Assembly (NCBI RefSeq): GCF_032918005.1
Contig: NZ_CP136628.1
Span: 5,193,501 to 5,257,500 of the forward strand
Reading direction: 5' to 3'
DNA from: Bradyrhizobium sp. NDS-1
GTDB lineage: Bacteria; Pseudomonadota; Alphaproteobacteria; Rhizobiales; Xanthobacteraceae
DNA: 64,000 nt
Shown: piece by piece, positions 1-7,568 of the stretch
How the letters are laid out: each line of letters starts with the position of its first letter
Position numbering within the stretch: position 1 is the stretch's first letter
Position numbers and translations under genes: made by a program
Notes under the pieces: model-generated
Databases searched by the model: none
The model's input: only the letters and a program-made list of their open reading frames with translations
What the model was told of the DNA's origin: nothing

Positions 1-149
1 TCGATATGAACGGTGCACGCGCCACAAAGGCCCGCACCGCAACCATACTTCGGCCCCAAGATGCCAAGCTCGTCTCGAAGCACCCAAAGGAGCGGCATTT
101 CCGGTTCAACGTCCAGGTCGTGGCGCTTACCATTGACGGTCAAATGCAT
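1..149 (-). CDS. 2Fe-2S ferredoxin-domain subunit, isoquinoline oxidoreductase alpha type (partial, N-terminus only)
   Basis: Only the first 49 or so codons are inside the window; the gene runs off the left edge. The minus strand reads [19 protein letters not shown], continues into a [11 protein letters not shown] stretch and then the cysteine motif CGAGLCGAC. This is the plant-type [2Fe-2S] signature of the small subunit of molybdenum hydroxylases of the IorA/aldehyde oxidase kind. In the family this subunit passes electrons from the Mo site. The start is supported by AGGAG at 158-162, eight bases before the ATG. The large Mo subunit would be expected further left, outside the window. The MarR gene at 482-967 lies upstream in the same direction. 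I am confident of the domain and less so of the enzyme subtype. Confidence 0.85.
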   Translation of the reverse strand, partial: MHLTVNGKRHDLDVEPEMPLLWVLRDELGILGPKYGCGAGLCGACTVHI

Positions 150-481
150 TGCGAATGCTCCTGTAGCTGCGAAAGACGGCGAACAACGATCACCGGCCTC
201 TCCGAGGGCTGCGGCCGGCCGGTTCCGGTGCGCTGGACTTGGCACACATCCCGCACTCTCGCTTCATTGATGAATGAACGGCCGCGCAGAGATCGGCAGG
301 GCTTCGAGAAGGCGGCATTACTTTCCTCGTCCGCCCATTGATTTCATCCTCAATGATTAGGACGTTACGGAGGCCTCGGCCAATTCAGAATCGAATAACC
401 TTGCTTTACCGCTGAATAGCCGCGAGGTGCGTGTCGGCAAAGCCGATCCATGCCATGGATTGTCGGAAAGCAACTCAAAAG
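150..481. other. Non-coding gap upstream of the partial 2Fe-2S gene
   Basis: About 330 bases lie between the start of the 2Fe-2S subunit and the end of the MarR gene, both on the minus strand. Apart from the AGGAG ribosome binding site at 158-162 I see no coding region, hairpin with a T-run, or clear repeat. It should hold the promoter of the 2Fe-2S gene. Confidence 0.5.
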
Positions 482-967
482 CTACCTGAGTTTCCGCCGC
501 CCTCCTCGCCCAGAAGTGGCGGCCTGCTCCGACCTGACTTTGGGCAATGGCGCATCGATGACCCGCTTCATGAGCTCGCGGAGATGGCCCGCCTCACGCA
601 CCCCGAACGCCGTTTCGAATCCAGCCCTCGCCTTTTGCCAGGCCGGATAGGCCGCGAGCAGCATCTCCTGCCCGCGATCCGTGATGGCAACCTCCCGCAC
701 CCGCCGATCCTCCTCGCTCACCTCGATCTTGAGGAGGCCATCGCGTTCCAGAGGCCGGAGATTATGGCCAACGGTCGCTCGATCCATCGTCATGATGTTC
801 GCCAGGCTGGCCATCGTCATCGGGCCTTCCGAGGCGAGGAAGCCCAGCAGGCTATACTGGGTTGACTTGAGCCCGGTGCCGGCAAGACAGAGATCGTAAT
901 AGCGCGATATGCGCCGAGCCGCCCGCCTGAGCTGGCTGCAAGTGCAGTTCTGAGGAAAATCACTCAT
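482..967 (-). CDS. MarR-family transcriptional regulator
   Basis: A winged-helix repressor of 162 residues. It starts MSDFPQNCTCSQLRRAARR, which puts a cysteine pair near the N-terminus, as in a subset of MarR proteins with a CTC(S/x)xLRRAAR opening. The DNA-binding region reads SLLGFLASEGPMTMASLA followed by MDRATVGHNLRPLERDGLL, and the beta-wing contains SEEDRRVREVAIT. The longer reading frame to 1039 adds 24 residues without family similarity, so I chose the ATG at 967. The gene is divergent from the 4Fe-4S/SCP2 protein and upstream of the 2Fe-2S gene, so it could control both. The ligand is unknown; the N-terminal cysteines could make it redox-responsive, but that is inference. Confidence 0.85.
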   Translation of the reverse strand: MSDFPQNCTCSQLRRAARRISRYYDLCLAGTGLKSTQYSLLGFLASEGPMTMASLANIMTMDRATVGHNLRPLERDGLLKIEVSEEDRRVREVAITDRGQEMLLAAYPAWQKARAGFETAFGVREAGHLRELMKRVIDAPLPKVRSEQAATSGRGGRRKLR

Positions 968-1053
968 CGCAATCGAACGTCGTGCCAAGTTCAAGCTTCC
1001 TCGGTCGTTTGGGTCGGTGCTCCAGACCCTTAGCACCAAATCGACAGGCAGAC

Positions 1054-1063
1054 TTCAATTGAA
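1054..1063. promoter_or_regulatory. Palindrome TTCAATTGAA, candidate MarR operator
   Basis: A perfect 10-bp palindrome lies in the 199-base divergent region between the MarR gene (start 967) and the 4Fe-4S/SCP2 gene (start 1167). MarR proteins typically bind AT-rich palindromes in such divergent promoters. This is the clearest symmetric site there. It is unproven. Confidence 0.35.
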
Positions 1064-1166
1064 ATGGCAGTTTGCCTGCATTGATGTCTAATGATAGTCT
1101 CATATGCCCGTAATTGCATGATACACCTCACAAGGGCGCACGCAGCCTTCGCATCAGGAGACCAGC

Positions 1167-2495
1167 ATGGCGGGACTCAAGGATCACCCGATCGCCGACC
1201 GCATACGGCTCAGCCCGCCGGCACCGCCTGCATCGCTCAGCCTCGACGCTTTGAAGGCGCTGGTCATGGAGTGCGGTGCCGACGATTGCGGCGTCGTGAG
1301 CCTTGACGATCCGCTCCTGCGGGACGAAGCCGTTCATGCTCGCCGCGCCTTCGCGGGAGCTCGGCTGGCGGTGAGCATCGTGAGCCGAACGCATCGCGCC
1401 CCAATTCGCTCGCCCACCCGTTCGGCGGCCAACAACGAATTCCATCAAGTCAGCCACGACGTGGACGACATCGCGCGTGAATTGGTTGGTCGGCTCGAGG
1501 ATATGGGAATCTCGGCGATGAACCCGCCGATGGCTTTCCCGATGGAGTTCGATCGCTATCCTGAACGGGGCTGGGTCGTCTCACACAAGCTCGTGGCCGA
1601 GGCAGCCGGCATGGGGAAGCGCGGTATCCATCGCAGCGTCATTCATCCCAAGTTCGGCAGCTTCATCCTGTTGGGCACGGTCCTGGTCGACCTCGAAATC
1701 GAAGCACCGGCGACGGCGCTCGACTACAACCCGTGCTTCGAGTGCAAGCTGTGTGTCGTGGCCTGTCCGGTCGGCGCACTCAAACCGGACGGATACTTCG
1801 ATTTCTCGTCTTGTCTGAACCACAATTATCAGCAGTTCATGGGCGGGTTCGCACACTGGATCGAGGATATCGCCGATGCCAAATCGGCCAAGGATTACCG
1901 GAGCCGTCAACCGCTGGCGGAAACCGTAAAGCGCTGGCAGAGCCTCTCCTACGGCCCCAACTACAACGCCGCCTATTGCGTCGCGGTTTGCCCCGCCGGC
2001 GAACACGTCATGGCGGACTACCTGGCGGATCGGAAGGCCCACGTTGAGACCATCCTCAAACCGCTCCAGGAGAAGATCGAGCCTCTCTACGTCGTCCGAG
2101 ACTCGGACGCAGCCAGTCATGCTGCGAAAATGTTCCCGCACAAGACGCTTCGGTTCGTGCGCAGCAGCGCGCGTGCGACGAGCATCGGTGCGTTTCTTTT
2201 CGGGATGGGACTTAGCTTCCAGCGGGGCAAGTCCAAGGGCCTCAACGCCACTTACCACTTCGTGTTCACGGGAGAACAGCCTGCAGAAGCCACAGTGGTC
2301 ATAAAGAATCAGAAACTGACCGTCACCCCTGGCCTGACCGGAACTGCCGACCTGCGGATCCAAGCCGACTCGACGGCATGGTTGCAAACGCTCACGGGAC
2401 GGCTCTCCGTCATCCTGGCACTCGCTCAACGGAAGATCCGACTCAAGGGGCCCCTGAAACTGCTCAAGGCATTCGGCGCTTGCTTTCCGAAATAG
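1167..2495 (+). CDS. 4Fe-4S protein fused to an SCP2-like sterol-carrier domain
   Basis: A 442-residue protein with two parts. Residues of about 30-300 resemble the iron-sulfur portion of epoxyqueuosine reductase/reductive dehalogenase-type proteins. The first cluster motif, CFECKLCVVACP, has all four cysteines. The second is incomplete, with a lone FSSC cysteine and then YCVAVCPAG. Residues of about 350-442 (LNATYHFVFTG, VTPGLTGTADLRIQAD, LKLLKAFGACFP) look like an SCP2 lipid-binding domain, often found at the end of lipid- or steroid-handling enzymes. There is no signal peptide, so it is likely cytoplasmic. AGGAG at 1156-1160 supports the start. Neighbours are a MarR gene (divergent) and lipid-type genes (SDR, ketoacyl synthase). 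It could act as a redox enzyme on a hydrophobic substrate; the reaction is unknown. Confidence 0.7.
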   Translation: MAGLKDHPIADRIRLSPPAPPASLSLDALKALVMECGADDCGVVSLDDPLLRDEAVHARRAFAGARLAVSIVSRTHRAPIRSPTRSAANNEFHQVSHDVDDIARELVGRLEDMGISAMNPPMAFPMEFDRYPERGWVVSHKLVAEAAGMGKRGIHRSVIHPKFGSFILLGTVLVDLEIEAPATALDYNPCFECKLCVVACPVGALKPDGYFDFSSCLNHNYQQFMGGFAHWIEDIADAKSAKDYRSRQPLAETVKRWQSLSYGPNYNAAYCVAVCPAGEHVMADYLADRKAHVETILKPLQEKIEPLYVVRDSDAASHAAKMFPHKTLRFVRSSARATSIGAFLFGMGLSFQRGKSKGLNATYHFVFTGEQPAEATVVIKNQKLTVTPGLTGTADLRIQADSTAWLQTLTGRLSVILALAQRKIRLKGPLKLLKAFGACFPK

Positions 2496-2841
2496 CTGGT
2501 TCGCCGACCACTCTCGCAGATTTGGCATTCGCGGCGAGGCGCAAACCTTGCTGCGATAGCCGCTTGCTGGTCGCTCCGCCCCTATTAGTTCTTTTTTTGA
2601 ATTGACTAATCCGCGGCAGCGGTCTTCTATCCTGGGACCTCCCAGTCCGGTCCAGCACGACGAGGCTATGGACGTGGACTACTCAACCGGTTGCGAAAGC
2701 AGCCGGTTCTTTTTTGACGAGACCCAACTCAAATGTGCTCGATCGAAAACCGAGTTCAGAACTTCTCGAACGCTTCGGATTGCGGGCCTGTCGACGATGA
2801 TCCGCGAAACTACTGCGGGAGCAGGATCGTCGCTTTCCTTG
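2496..2841. other. Convergent intergenic gap
   Basis: About 345 bases lie between the 4Fe-4S/SCP2 gene and the convergent TetR gene. Apart from the terminator at 2685-2715 I see no coding region or repeat I can support. Confidence 0.5.
2685..2715 (+). terminator. Intrinsic terminator with GAAA tetraloop
   Basis: The stem pairs AACCGG (2685-2690) with CCGGTT (2703-2708), continues through a T-G wobble and TGC/GCA, and closes with a GAAA loop at 2695-2698. Six T residues follow at 2710-2715. It stands about 190 bases after the 4Fe-4S/SCP2 stop codon, in the convergent gap before the TetR gene. Confidence 0.7.
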
Positions 2842-3414
2842 CTACGGCGTTTTCAGGAGCCGTTGCAGTTGCCGACGGACCGCGCCAAGCATCGTTTCAG
2901 AAGCGGCCGGCTTTGCGTCTTTCAAGGCGCGCGAAATGGCCAGCGCTCCGACCATCGCGGCGGCGACAAAAAGCGACAGATCTCGGGATTCCGCATTCGA
3001 TCTGCCGGTAGCTTTCAGCCCATTCTTGATCAAGCCGGCGAATCCGTCGAACCCGGCGGCGAACTCCTCCTGGATCGCGCCCTCTTCGTGAGAGACCTGC
3101 GAGACCAGCGCGGCCATGGGGCAGCCGCTCTCCGGAACATCTCGGTGTTGCAGCGATAGATATTGGCTCAGCAACTCCGCAAGCGGCAGCTGGGAAAACT
3201 CCGAATGACATTGGCGGAAGCTCTCTGCCAGCGCTTGCGACGAGAGCACCTCCTTCGAAGGAAAATGACTATAGAGCGCACCGTGGGTAAGTCCTGCGGC
3301 CTTGGCGACCTCCCCCACCGTCATGGCTCCGAAACCGCCCTTGCGCATCCGTCTGGACGCGACCTCGAGGATTGAAGATCGGTTCTGAGCCGCCTGAGCT
3401 TTCGACACCTTCAT
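2842..3414 (-). CDS. TetR-family transcriptional regulator
   Basis: A repressor of 190 residues. The N-terminal helix-turn-helix reads MTVGEVAKAAGLTHGALYSHFPSK, a standard TetR DNA-binding segment with the LTHGALYSHF recognition helix. The C-terminal half includes GCPMAALVSQVSHEEG and is the ligand-binding part. The frame extends to 3534, but the residues before MKVSKAQAAQ do not look like a TetR N-terminus, so the ATG at 3414 is chosen. It is divergent from the SDR gene at 3550, and the palindromes between them fit an autoregulated TetR/target pair. It resembles the second TetR at 5958 in its recognition helix. The ligand is unknown. Confidence 0.88.
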   Translation of the reverse strand: MKVSKAQAAQNRSSILEVASRRMRKGGFGAMTVGEVAKAAGLTHGALYSHFPSKEVLSSQALAESFRQCHSEFSQLPLAELLSQYLSLQHRDVPESGCPMAALVSQVSHEEGAIQEEFAAGFDGFAGLIKNGLKATGRSNAESRDLSLFVAAAMVGALAISRALKDAKPAASETMLGAVRRQLQRLLKTP

Positions 3415-3477
3415 ATTCTGCTCGCTCGGATGCTCATGGGCTCCTTGACATTCATAGATTACGTACGCAATTAACAC

Positions 3478-3499
3478 ATTCATTGCAATCGCAATGAAT
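3478..3499. promoter_or_regulatory. Perfect 9-bp inverted repeat, candidate TetR operator
   Basis: The arms ATTCATTGC (3478-3486) and GCAATGAAT (3491-3499) are exact reverse complements separated by AATC. They lie between the TetR start (3414) and the SDR start (3550). A second, imperfect palindrome ATTACGTACGCAAT is at 3458-3471. A consensus -35 TTGACA at 3445-3450 points toward the SDR gene, so a protein bound here would sit over or just downstream of that promoter. Confidence 0.6.
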
Positions 3500-3549
3500 A
3501 TTGAGACGCCAACGTGGCCGCGCGGGCCGCGCACGAATTGGAGATCGAG

Positions 3550-4287
3550 ATGAAGGTTGAAGGTTCAGTCGCCCTCGTCACCGGAGCGAACGGAGGGATC
3601 GGGAGAGCGCTCGTCGAGGAACTGCTCAAGCGAGGCGCAGCGAAGATCTACGCGGGCGTGCGCGACACGGGCTCGGTACAATCACTTTTCGAGGACCAAT
3701 CGCGAGTGATCGCGCTCCAGCTGGACGTAAGCAGGCCCGACCAGGTCGCCAAGGCAGCCGTGACGGCATCCGATGTGACCCTGCTCGTGAACAATGCGGG
3801 ATTCATCGGCGGCCACGGCGCACTGTCCGTCAGCGATCTTGCGGCGGCGCGCCAGGAGATGGAAGTGAACTATTTTGGTCCTTTGGCTCTTGCGCAGGCA
3901 TTCAGGAACACCCCGGCGCTGAAAGGCGGGGCGATGATCAATATCCTGAGCTTCCTGTCGCTCGTGACCATTCCGCAAGCTGGAACCTATTCGGCTTCCA
4001 AGGCGGCGGCACTGTCGCTGACGCGCGTCCTGCGAGCAGAATTGAAGGCACGCGGATCTCAGGTCTTGGCTGTATTGCCGGTGCAGGTTGATACTCCGCT
4101 TGGAAAGGCGATGCCGGATCCCAAGCTGAAACCCAGCGAAGTTGCGGTCCATACCTTGGATGCCCTCGAAGCCGGAAAGGACGAGGTCTTTCCGGGGGTC
4201 CTTTCCGAAAGTGCCGCGGCAGCGTTCAAGGCCGACCCGGCGGGATTGCAGGCGAAGTTGGCCGCCATGGTCCACGCCATCGATTAG
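3550..4287 (+). CDS. Short-chain dehydrogenase/reductase (SDR)
   Basis: A classical SDR of 245 residues. The nucleotide-binding motif TGANGGIG is at residues 11-18, NNAG follows strand four, and the catalytic site shows YSASK. Members oxidise or reduce alcohol/ketone groups with NAD(P)(H). The frame opens at 3514, but GGAG at 3539-3542 before the ATG at 3550, and the normal SDR N-terminus MKVEGSVALVTG, decide the start. The gene is divergent from a TetR regulator and followed by a ketoacyl synthase, so an acyl or hydroxy-lipid substrate is possible. The substrate cannot be read from sequence. Confidence 0.88.
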   Translation: MKVEGSVALVTGANGGIGRALVEELLKRGAAKIYAGVRDTGSVQSLFEDQSRVIALQLDVSRPDQVAKAAVTASDVTLLVNNAGFIGGHGALSVSDLAAARQEMEVNYFGPLALAQAFRNTPALKGGAMINILSFLSLVTIPQAGTYSASKAAALSLTRVLRAELKARGSQVLAVLPVQVDTPLGKAMPDPKLKPSEVAVHTLDALEAGKDEVFPGVLSESAAAAFKADPAGLQAKLAAMVHAID

Positions 4288-4294
4288 ACCGCAG

Positions 4295-4327
4295 AGCGGC
4301 CGAGGTTGCCAGTCGACCTCGGTCGTT
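4295..4327 (+). terminator. Hairpin just after the SDR stop codon, terminator-like
   Basis: The core stem CCGAGGT (4300-4306) pairs with ACCTCGG (4316-4322) and extends outward through wobble pairs to about 12 bp. It begins eight bases after the SDR stop codon. The following sequence is T-rich but has no unbroken T-run, so it may be a weak terminator or an mRNA 3' end stabiliser. Confidence 0.5.
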
Positions 4328-4421
4328 ACTTTCTTATCAAGAGTTACTTGAATTTCTGTATCTACTCTGGCAGTCAGCCTTGGCAATCGACCCTCTCATC
4401 TCCAGGAAATCGGGTTCTCGC

Positions 4422-5681
4422 ATGCGCCGAATAGTGGTTACGGGAATGGGGCTGGTGTCTCCGCTCGGCTGCGGCAGAGAGCTGGCCTGGTCGCGACTGC
4501 TGGCTGGCCGCTCCGGGCTGACGATCCTGCCCGACTGGGCCGCCTCGCTGCCGGGGAGAGTTGCCGGGCTCGTGCCGACCAAAGCCGACGACGTCGATGG
4601 TGGGTTCGACCCCGACCTGACGATTCCGCCCAAGGAACAGCGGAAGATGGATCGGTTCATTCAGTTCGCATTGGTCGCAGCCGCGGAGGCAATCAAGCAA
4701 GCTGGCTGGACTCCGGCCGATGAGCGCGCTCTCGAGCGAACCGCCACGATCATCGCTTCTGGAATTGGCGGTTTCCCAGCGATCGTCGAAGCGGTGCGGA
4801 CCGTCGATCAACGCGGCATCCGCCGCCTGTCGCCGTTCACCGTCCCGTCCTTTCTGGCAAATCTCGCCGCCGGCCACATCTCGATCCAGTATGGCTTCAA
4901 AGGACCTCTCGGTGCTCCCGTCACAGCCTGCGCCGCCAGCGTACAGGCGATCGGCGATGCCGCTCGGTTGATCCGCTCGGGGGAGGCCGATGTGGCCGTA
5001 TGCGGCGGTGCCGAAGCCTGCATTGATCTTGTTAGTCTTGGAGGCTTCGCGGCGGCTCGCGCAATCTCCACCCGCTTCAATGACCGGCCCTCGCAGGCGT
5101 CTCGCCCGTTCGATCGGGACCGGGACGGCTTCGTCATGGGTGAAGGGGCCGGGATCCTGGTGATCGAAGACCTCGAGCACGCTCTCGCCCGTGGCGCCCG
5201 GCCGATCGCCGAACTCGTCGGCTACGGAACTTCCGCTGACGCCCATCATATCACCTCGAGCCCCGAGGACGGTTCGGGCGCCCGGCGAGCCATGGAAGCC
5301 GCTCTGCGCCAGGCAGAGCTCGATCCGCGCAACGTGCAGCATCTCAACGCTCACTCGACCTCGACCCCGGTCGGCGACATCTCGGAGCTGGCGGCCATCA
5401 AATCGGTTTTCGGAGCCCATGGCGGCATCGCCGTGAGCGCGACGAAGTCCGCGACCGGTCATTTGCTCGGTGCCGCAGGGGGGGCCGAGGCCATCTTCGC
5501 AGTCCTTGCTCTTCGAGACCAGGTGGCCCCACCCACTCTGAATCTTGAGACTCCGGATGAAGCTGCCGAGGGCGTCGATCTCGTCGGTCCAAAGGCCAGA
5601 AGCATGGCGATGGACCATGTGATCTCGAATGGTTTCGGCTTCGGCGGCGTGAACGCGAGCGTCATCTTCAAACGCTGGTAG
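4422..5681 (+). CDS. Beta-ketoacyl-ACP synthase II-like protein (KAS)
   Basis: A thiolase-fold condensing enzyme of 419 residues, the normal length for FabF. Counting from the ATG at 4422 (MRRIVVTGMGLVSPLG), the catalytic triad is Cys170 in VTACAAS, His311 in NAHSTSTPVGD and His347 in KSATGHLLGAAGG, with Lys342. FDRDRDGFVMGEGAG and the C-terminal GFGFGGVNAS are also family hallmarks. The frame opens 14 codons earlier at 4380, without similarity. FabF enzymes extend acyl-ACP with malonyl-ACP. No acyl carrier protein, malonyltransferase or FabG neighbour is present, so this is a stand-alone copy, perhaps for a special acyl chain or a recruited catabolic role. Confidence 0.88.
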   Translation: MRRIVVTGMGLVSPLGCGRELAWSRLLAGRSGLTILPDWAASLPGRVAGLVPTKADDVDGGFDPDLTIPPKEQRKMDRFIQFALVAAAEAIKQAGWTPADERALERTATIIASGIGGFPAIVEAVRTVDQRGIRRLSPFTVPSFLANLAAGHISIQYGFKGPLGAPVTACAASVQAIGDAARLIRSGEADVAVCGGAEACIDLVSLGGFAAARAISTRFNDRPSQASRPFDRDRDGFVMGEGAGILVIEDLEHALARGARPIAELVGYGTSADAHHITSSPEDGSGARRAMEAALRQAELDPRNVQHLNAHSTSTPVGDISELAAIKSVFGAHGGIAVSATKSATGHLLGAAGGAEAIFAVLALRDQVAPPTLNLETPDEAAEGVDLVGPKARSMAMDHVISNGFGFGGVNASVIFKRW

Positions 5682-5957
5682 AAGGCCTGCGCGCAAAGTA
5701 TCCCGGATCTCACCGCCCGCGATCGACAAACAGGAAGCGCGACGGTGGAACGTCGGCAGGGCGGCGGAGAGCTCGATTTCTTTCCTGCGATGCCGCAATT
5801 CAGATCCGGCCTTCGCACCCACAATCCAACTGGCAAAAAGCCCGAATGGCGGAGCTTCGGGACAGCCACGAAGGAGTGACCCGACGATTGGATGTTGGCT
5901 GTCATCCCCGGACTTTGATATGCCGTTTCCCGGAGCTATTGGACTGGAGTCGACTGG

Positions 5958-6545
5958 ATGGGCCACTCCCAGGCAGACAAGGCAAAGAGCCGGCAGCGCA
6001 TACTGGATGCGGCCGCAGTGCAGATCCGCGAGCTGGGATTGGACGGCCTCAGTATCGCCGAGCTCATGAAGTCCGCGAAATTGACCCATGGCGGATTCTA
6101 CGGACATTTCGACTCGCGCGACCAGTTGATCTCCGAGGCTTTGGCGAAAGCTCTCTCGGAAGGAGGTCCCGAAGCGGTGCGCCCGGGAAGCGCGAACGGT
6201 CCGCGTACCCTCAAAGCGCTGCTGAACACTTATCTGAGCAAGGCACATCGGGACGATCCGAGCGTGGGATGTGGGGTGGCGGCCCTGGCCGGCGATGTCG
6301 CACGAAGCGATCGAAAGACGCGCGCCGTCATGACGGAATTTCTTTCGCATTACTTCGACAACGTGGCTGACCTGGTGGAAGGCGACCATCCCGACGAGTC
6401 GGCGGTTGCCATCGTCTGCACGATGGTCGGAGCGGTTGCTCTTGCACGGGTGACGAGGGATATCTCGATGTCCGACAAGATATTGCGCGCGGCGCAGCGA
6501 AGCATTCTCGAACTCGTCGAAACCCGCCGGTCGGCTCTCGAATGA
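5958..6545 (+). CDS. TetR-family transcriptional regulator
   Basis: A 195-residue TetR protein. The helix-turn-helix reads GLSIAELMKSAKLTHGGFYGHF, very like the other TetR at 2842-3414. The C-terminal part (GCGVAALAGDVARSD) is also parallel to that protein's GCPMAALVSQVSHEE, so the two probably belong to the same subgroup. It stands 276 bases after the ketoacyl synthase in the same direction and converges with a LysR gene. The 276-base gap holds no gene I can support. The target genes are unknown; the ketoacyl synthase or a gene elsewhere is possible. Confidence 0.87.
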   Translation: MGHSQADKAKSRQRILDAAAVQIRELGLDGLSIAELMKSAKLTHGGFYGHFDSRDQLISEALAKALSEGGPEAVRPGSANGPRTLKALLNTYLSKAHRDDPSVGCGVAALAGDVARSDRKTRAVMTEFLSHYFDNVADLVEGDHPDESAVAIVCTMVGAVALARVTRDISMSDKILRAAQRSILELVETRRSALE

Positions 6546-6620
6546 GTGGTGAGAAACGACCATGACCCATGCTGCATGCCACGCGAAATGCTGCGCCGAT
6601 CTTCGCCGGCAGCGTACGGA

Positions 6621-7568
6621 TCATGCAACCTGCTGCAGGCGCTTCTGAGCCCCCTGCTGACCGACCAGCCACGACTTGGTGTTCGCGAACTCCGCTTCCA
6701 GGAAGCGCCAGACCTGCTTGGTCATCTTTCTGAGGTCGCTCTCGCGGCGGCGGAGCAACCACAAATCCAGCATGGCCGTGTCGTCCGGGAGCACACGTAC
6801 CAAGCCTTCAGCCAGGGCAAACGGCACCGGCAGAAACGCCAAGCCGAGCCCTTCTGCCGTCGCCGCGAAATGATTGACGACCGGCATGAGCCTCAGCGTG
6901 CTATGGGCGTTTGCCGCTGAATTGAAAGCCGCCAACAACGAAATCTGACTCGTTCGCTCGTTTTCGGCTGCCCCGTACTCGACTGAGCATCCGATCAGTT
7001 CGTGGTCGACCAACTCTTTCAGCGTCTTCGGTGCAGCGTGTTCCGCCAGATAGCTATCGGATGCAAACAGACCAAAGGCGATGGATCCAACGCGGCGACC
7101 GATCAGTTCACCGTCACCCGGATGCCCGATCCGGATGACGAGATCGAGATCGCTGGTGGCCAGGTTCTGCTGCTCAACCGTCGAATTGATTTCGAGGCGG
7201 ATCTGAGAACTCAGCGCACGCAACTTCTTGACGCGAGGCAGCAGCCAATGCTTGGTCAGACCTTCAGTCGCGGAAATCTTGACCGCCGTCGAACGCTGGC
7301 CGACGCGCAGGGACAAATCCCGCTGAAACTCCTCGAAAGAGCGAACCATCTCTTCCGCCGAGCGGAGCAGGTCCTGCCCCTCCTGGGTAAGCTTCACCCC
7401 CGACGATACGCGAAAGAACAGCGGCGCGCCGATATTGCGCTCCAGCTCCTTCAGGCGCCTGCTGAGGGTCGGCTGGCTCATGCCCAACTCGCGGGCCGCC
7501 CTATTGACGCTTCCGGTTCGCGCCACCGAAAAGAAGAGCCTGAACAGATCCCAGTTGGTTTCCGTCAC
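6621..7568 (-). CDS. LysR-family transcriptional regulator
   Basis: A LysR regulator of about 315 residues. The N-terminal winged helix begins ETNWDLFRLFFSVARTGS, followed by ELGMSQPTLSRRLKELE, the DNA-recognition part. The effector domain contains KISATEGLTKHWLLPRV. The open frame continues upstream to 7916, but family similarity begins at the GTG at 7568 (VTETNWDLF), so I chose that. No clear Shine-Dalgarno supports it, and an ATG further upstream remains possible. The gene lies next to the non-coding repeat region, with no divergent target gene beside it, so its regulon cannot be guessed. Confidence 0.82.
   Translation of the reverse strand: MTETNWDLFRLFFSVARTGSVNRAARELGMSQPTLSRRLKELERNIGAPLFFRVSSGVKLTQEGQDLLRSAEEMVRSFEEFQRDLSLRVGQRSTAVKISATEGLTKHWLLPRVKKLRALSSQIRLEINSTVEQQNLATSDLDLVIRIGHPGDGELIGRRVGSIAFGLFASDSYLAEHAAPKTLKELVDHELIGCSVEYGAAENERTSQISLLAAFNSAANAHSTLRLMPVVNHFAATAEGLGLAFLPVPFALAEGLVRVLPDDTAMLDLWLLRRRESDLRKMTKQVWRFLEAEFANTKSWLVGQQGAQKRLQQVA

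Noticed and set aside
4374..6563. 729-codon minus-strand frame opposite the ketoacyl synthase and TetR genes
   Set aside because: Shadow frame: the plus-strand genes have intact catalytic motifs and the minus frame has no recognisable domain.
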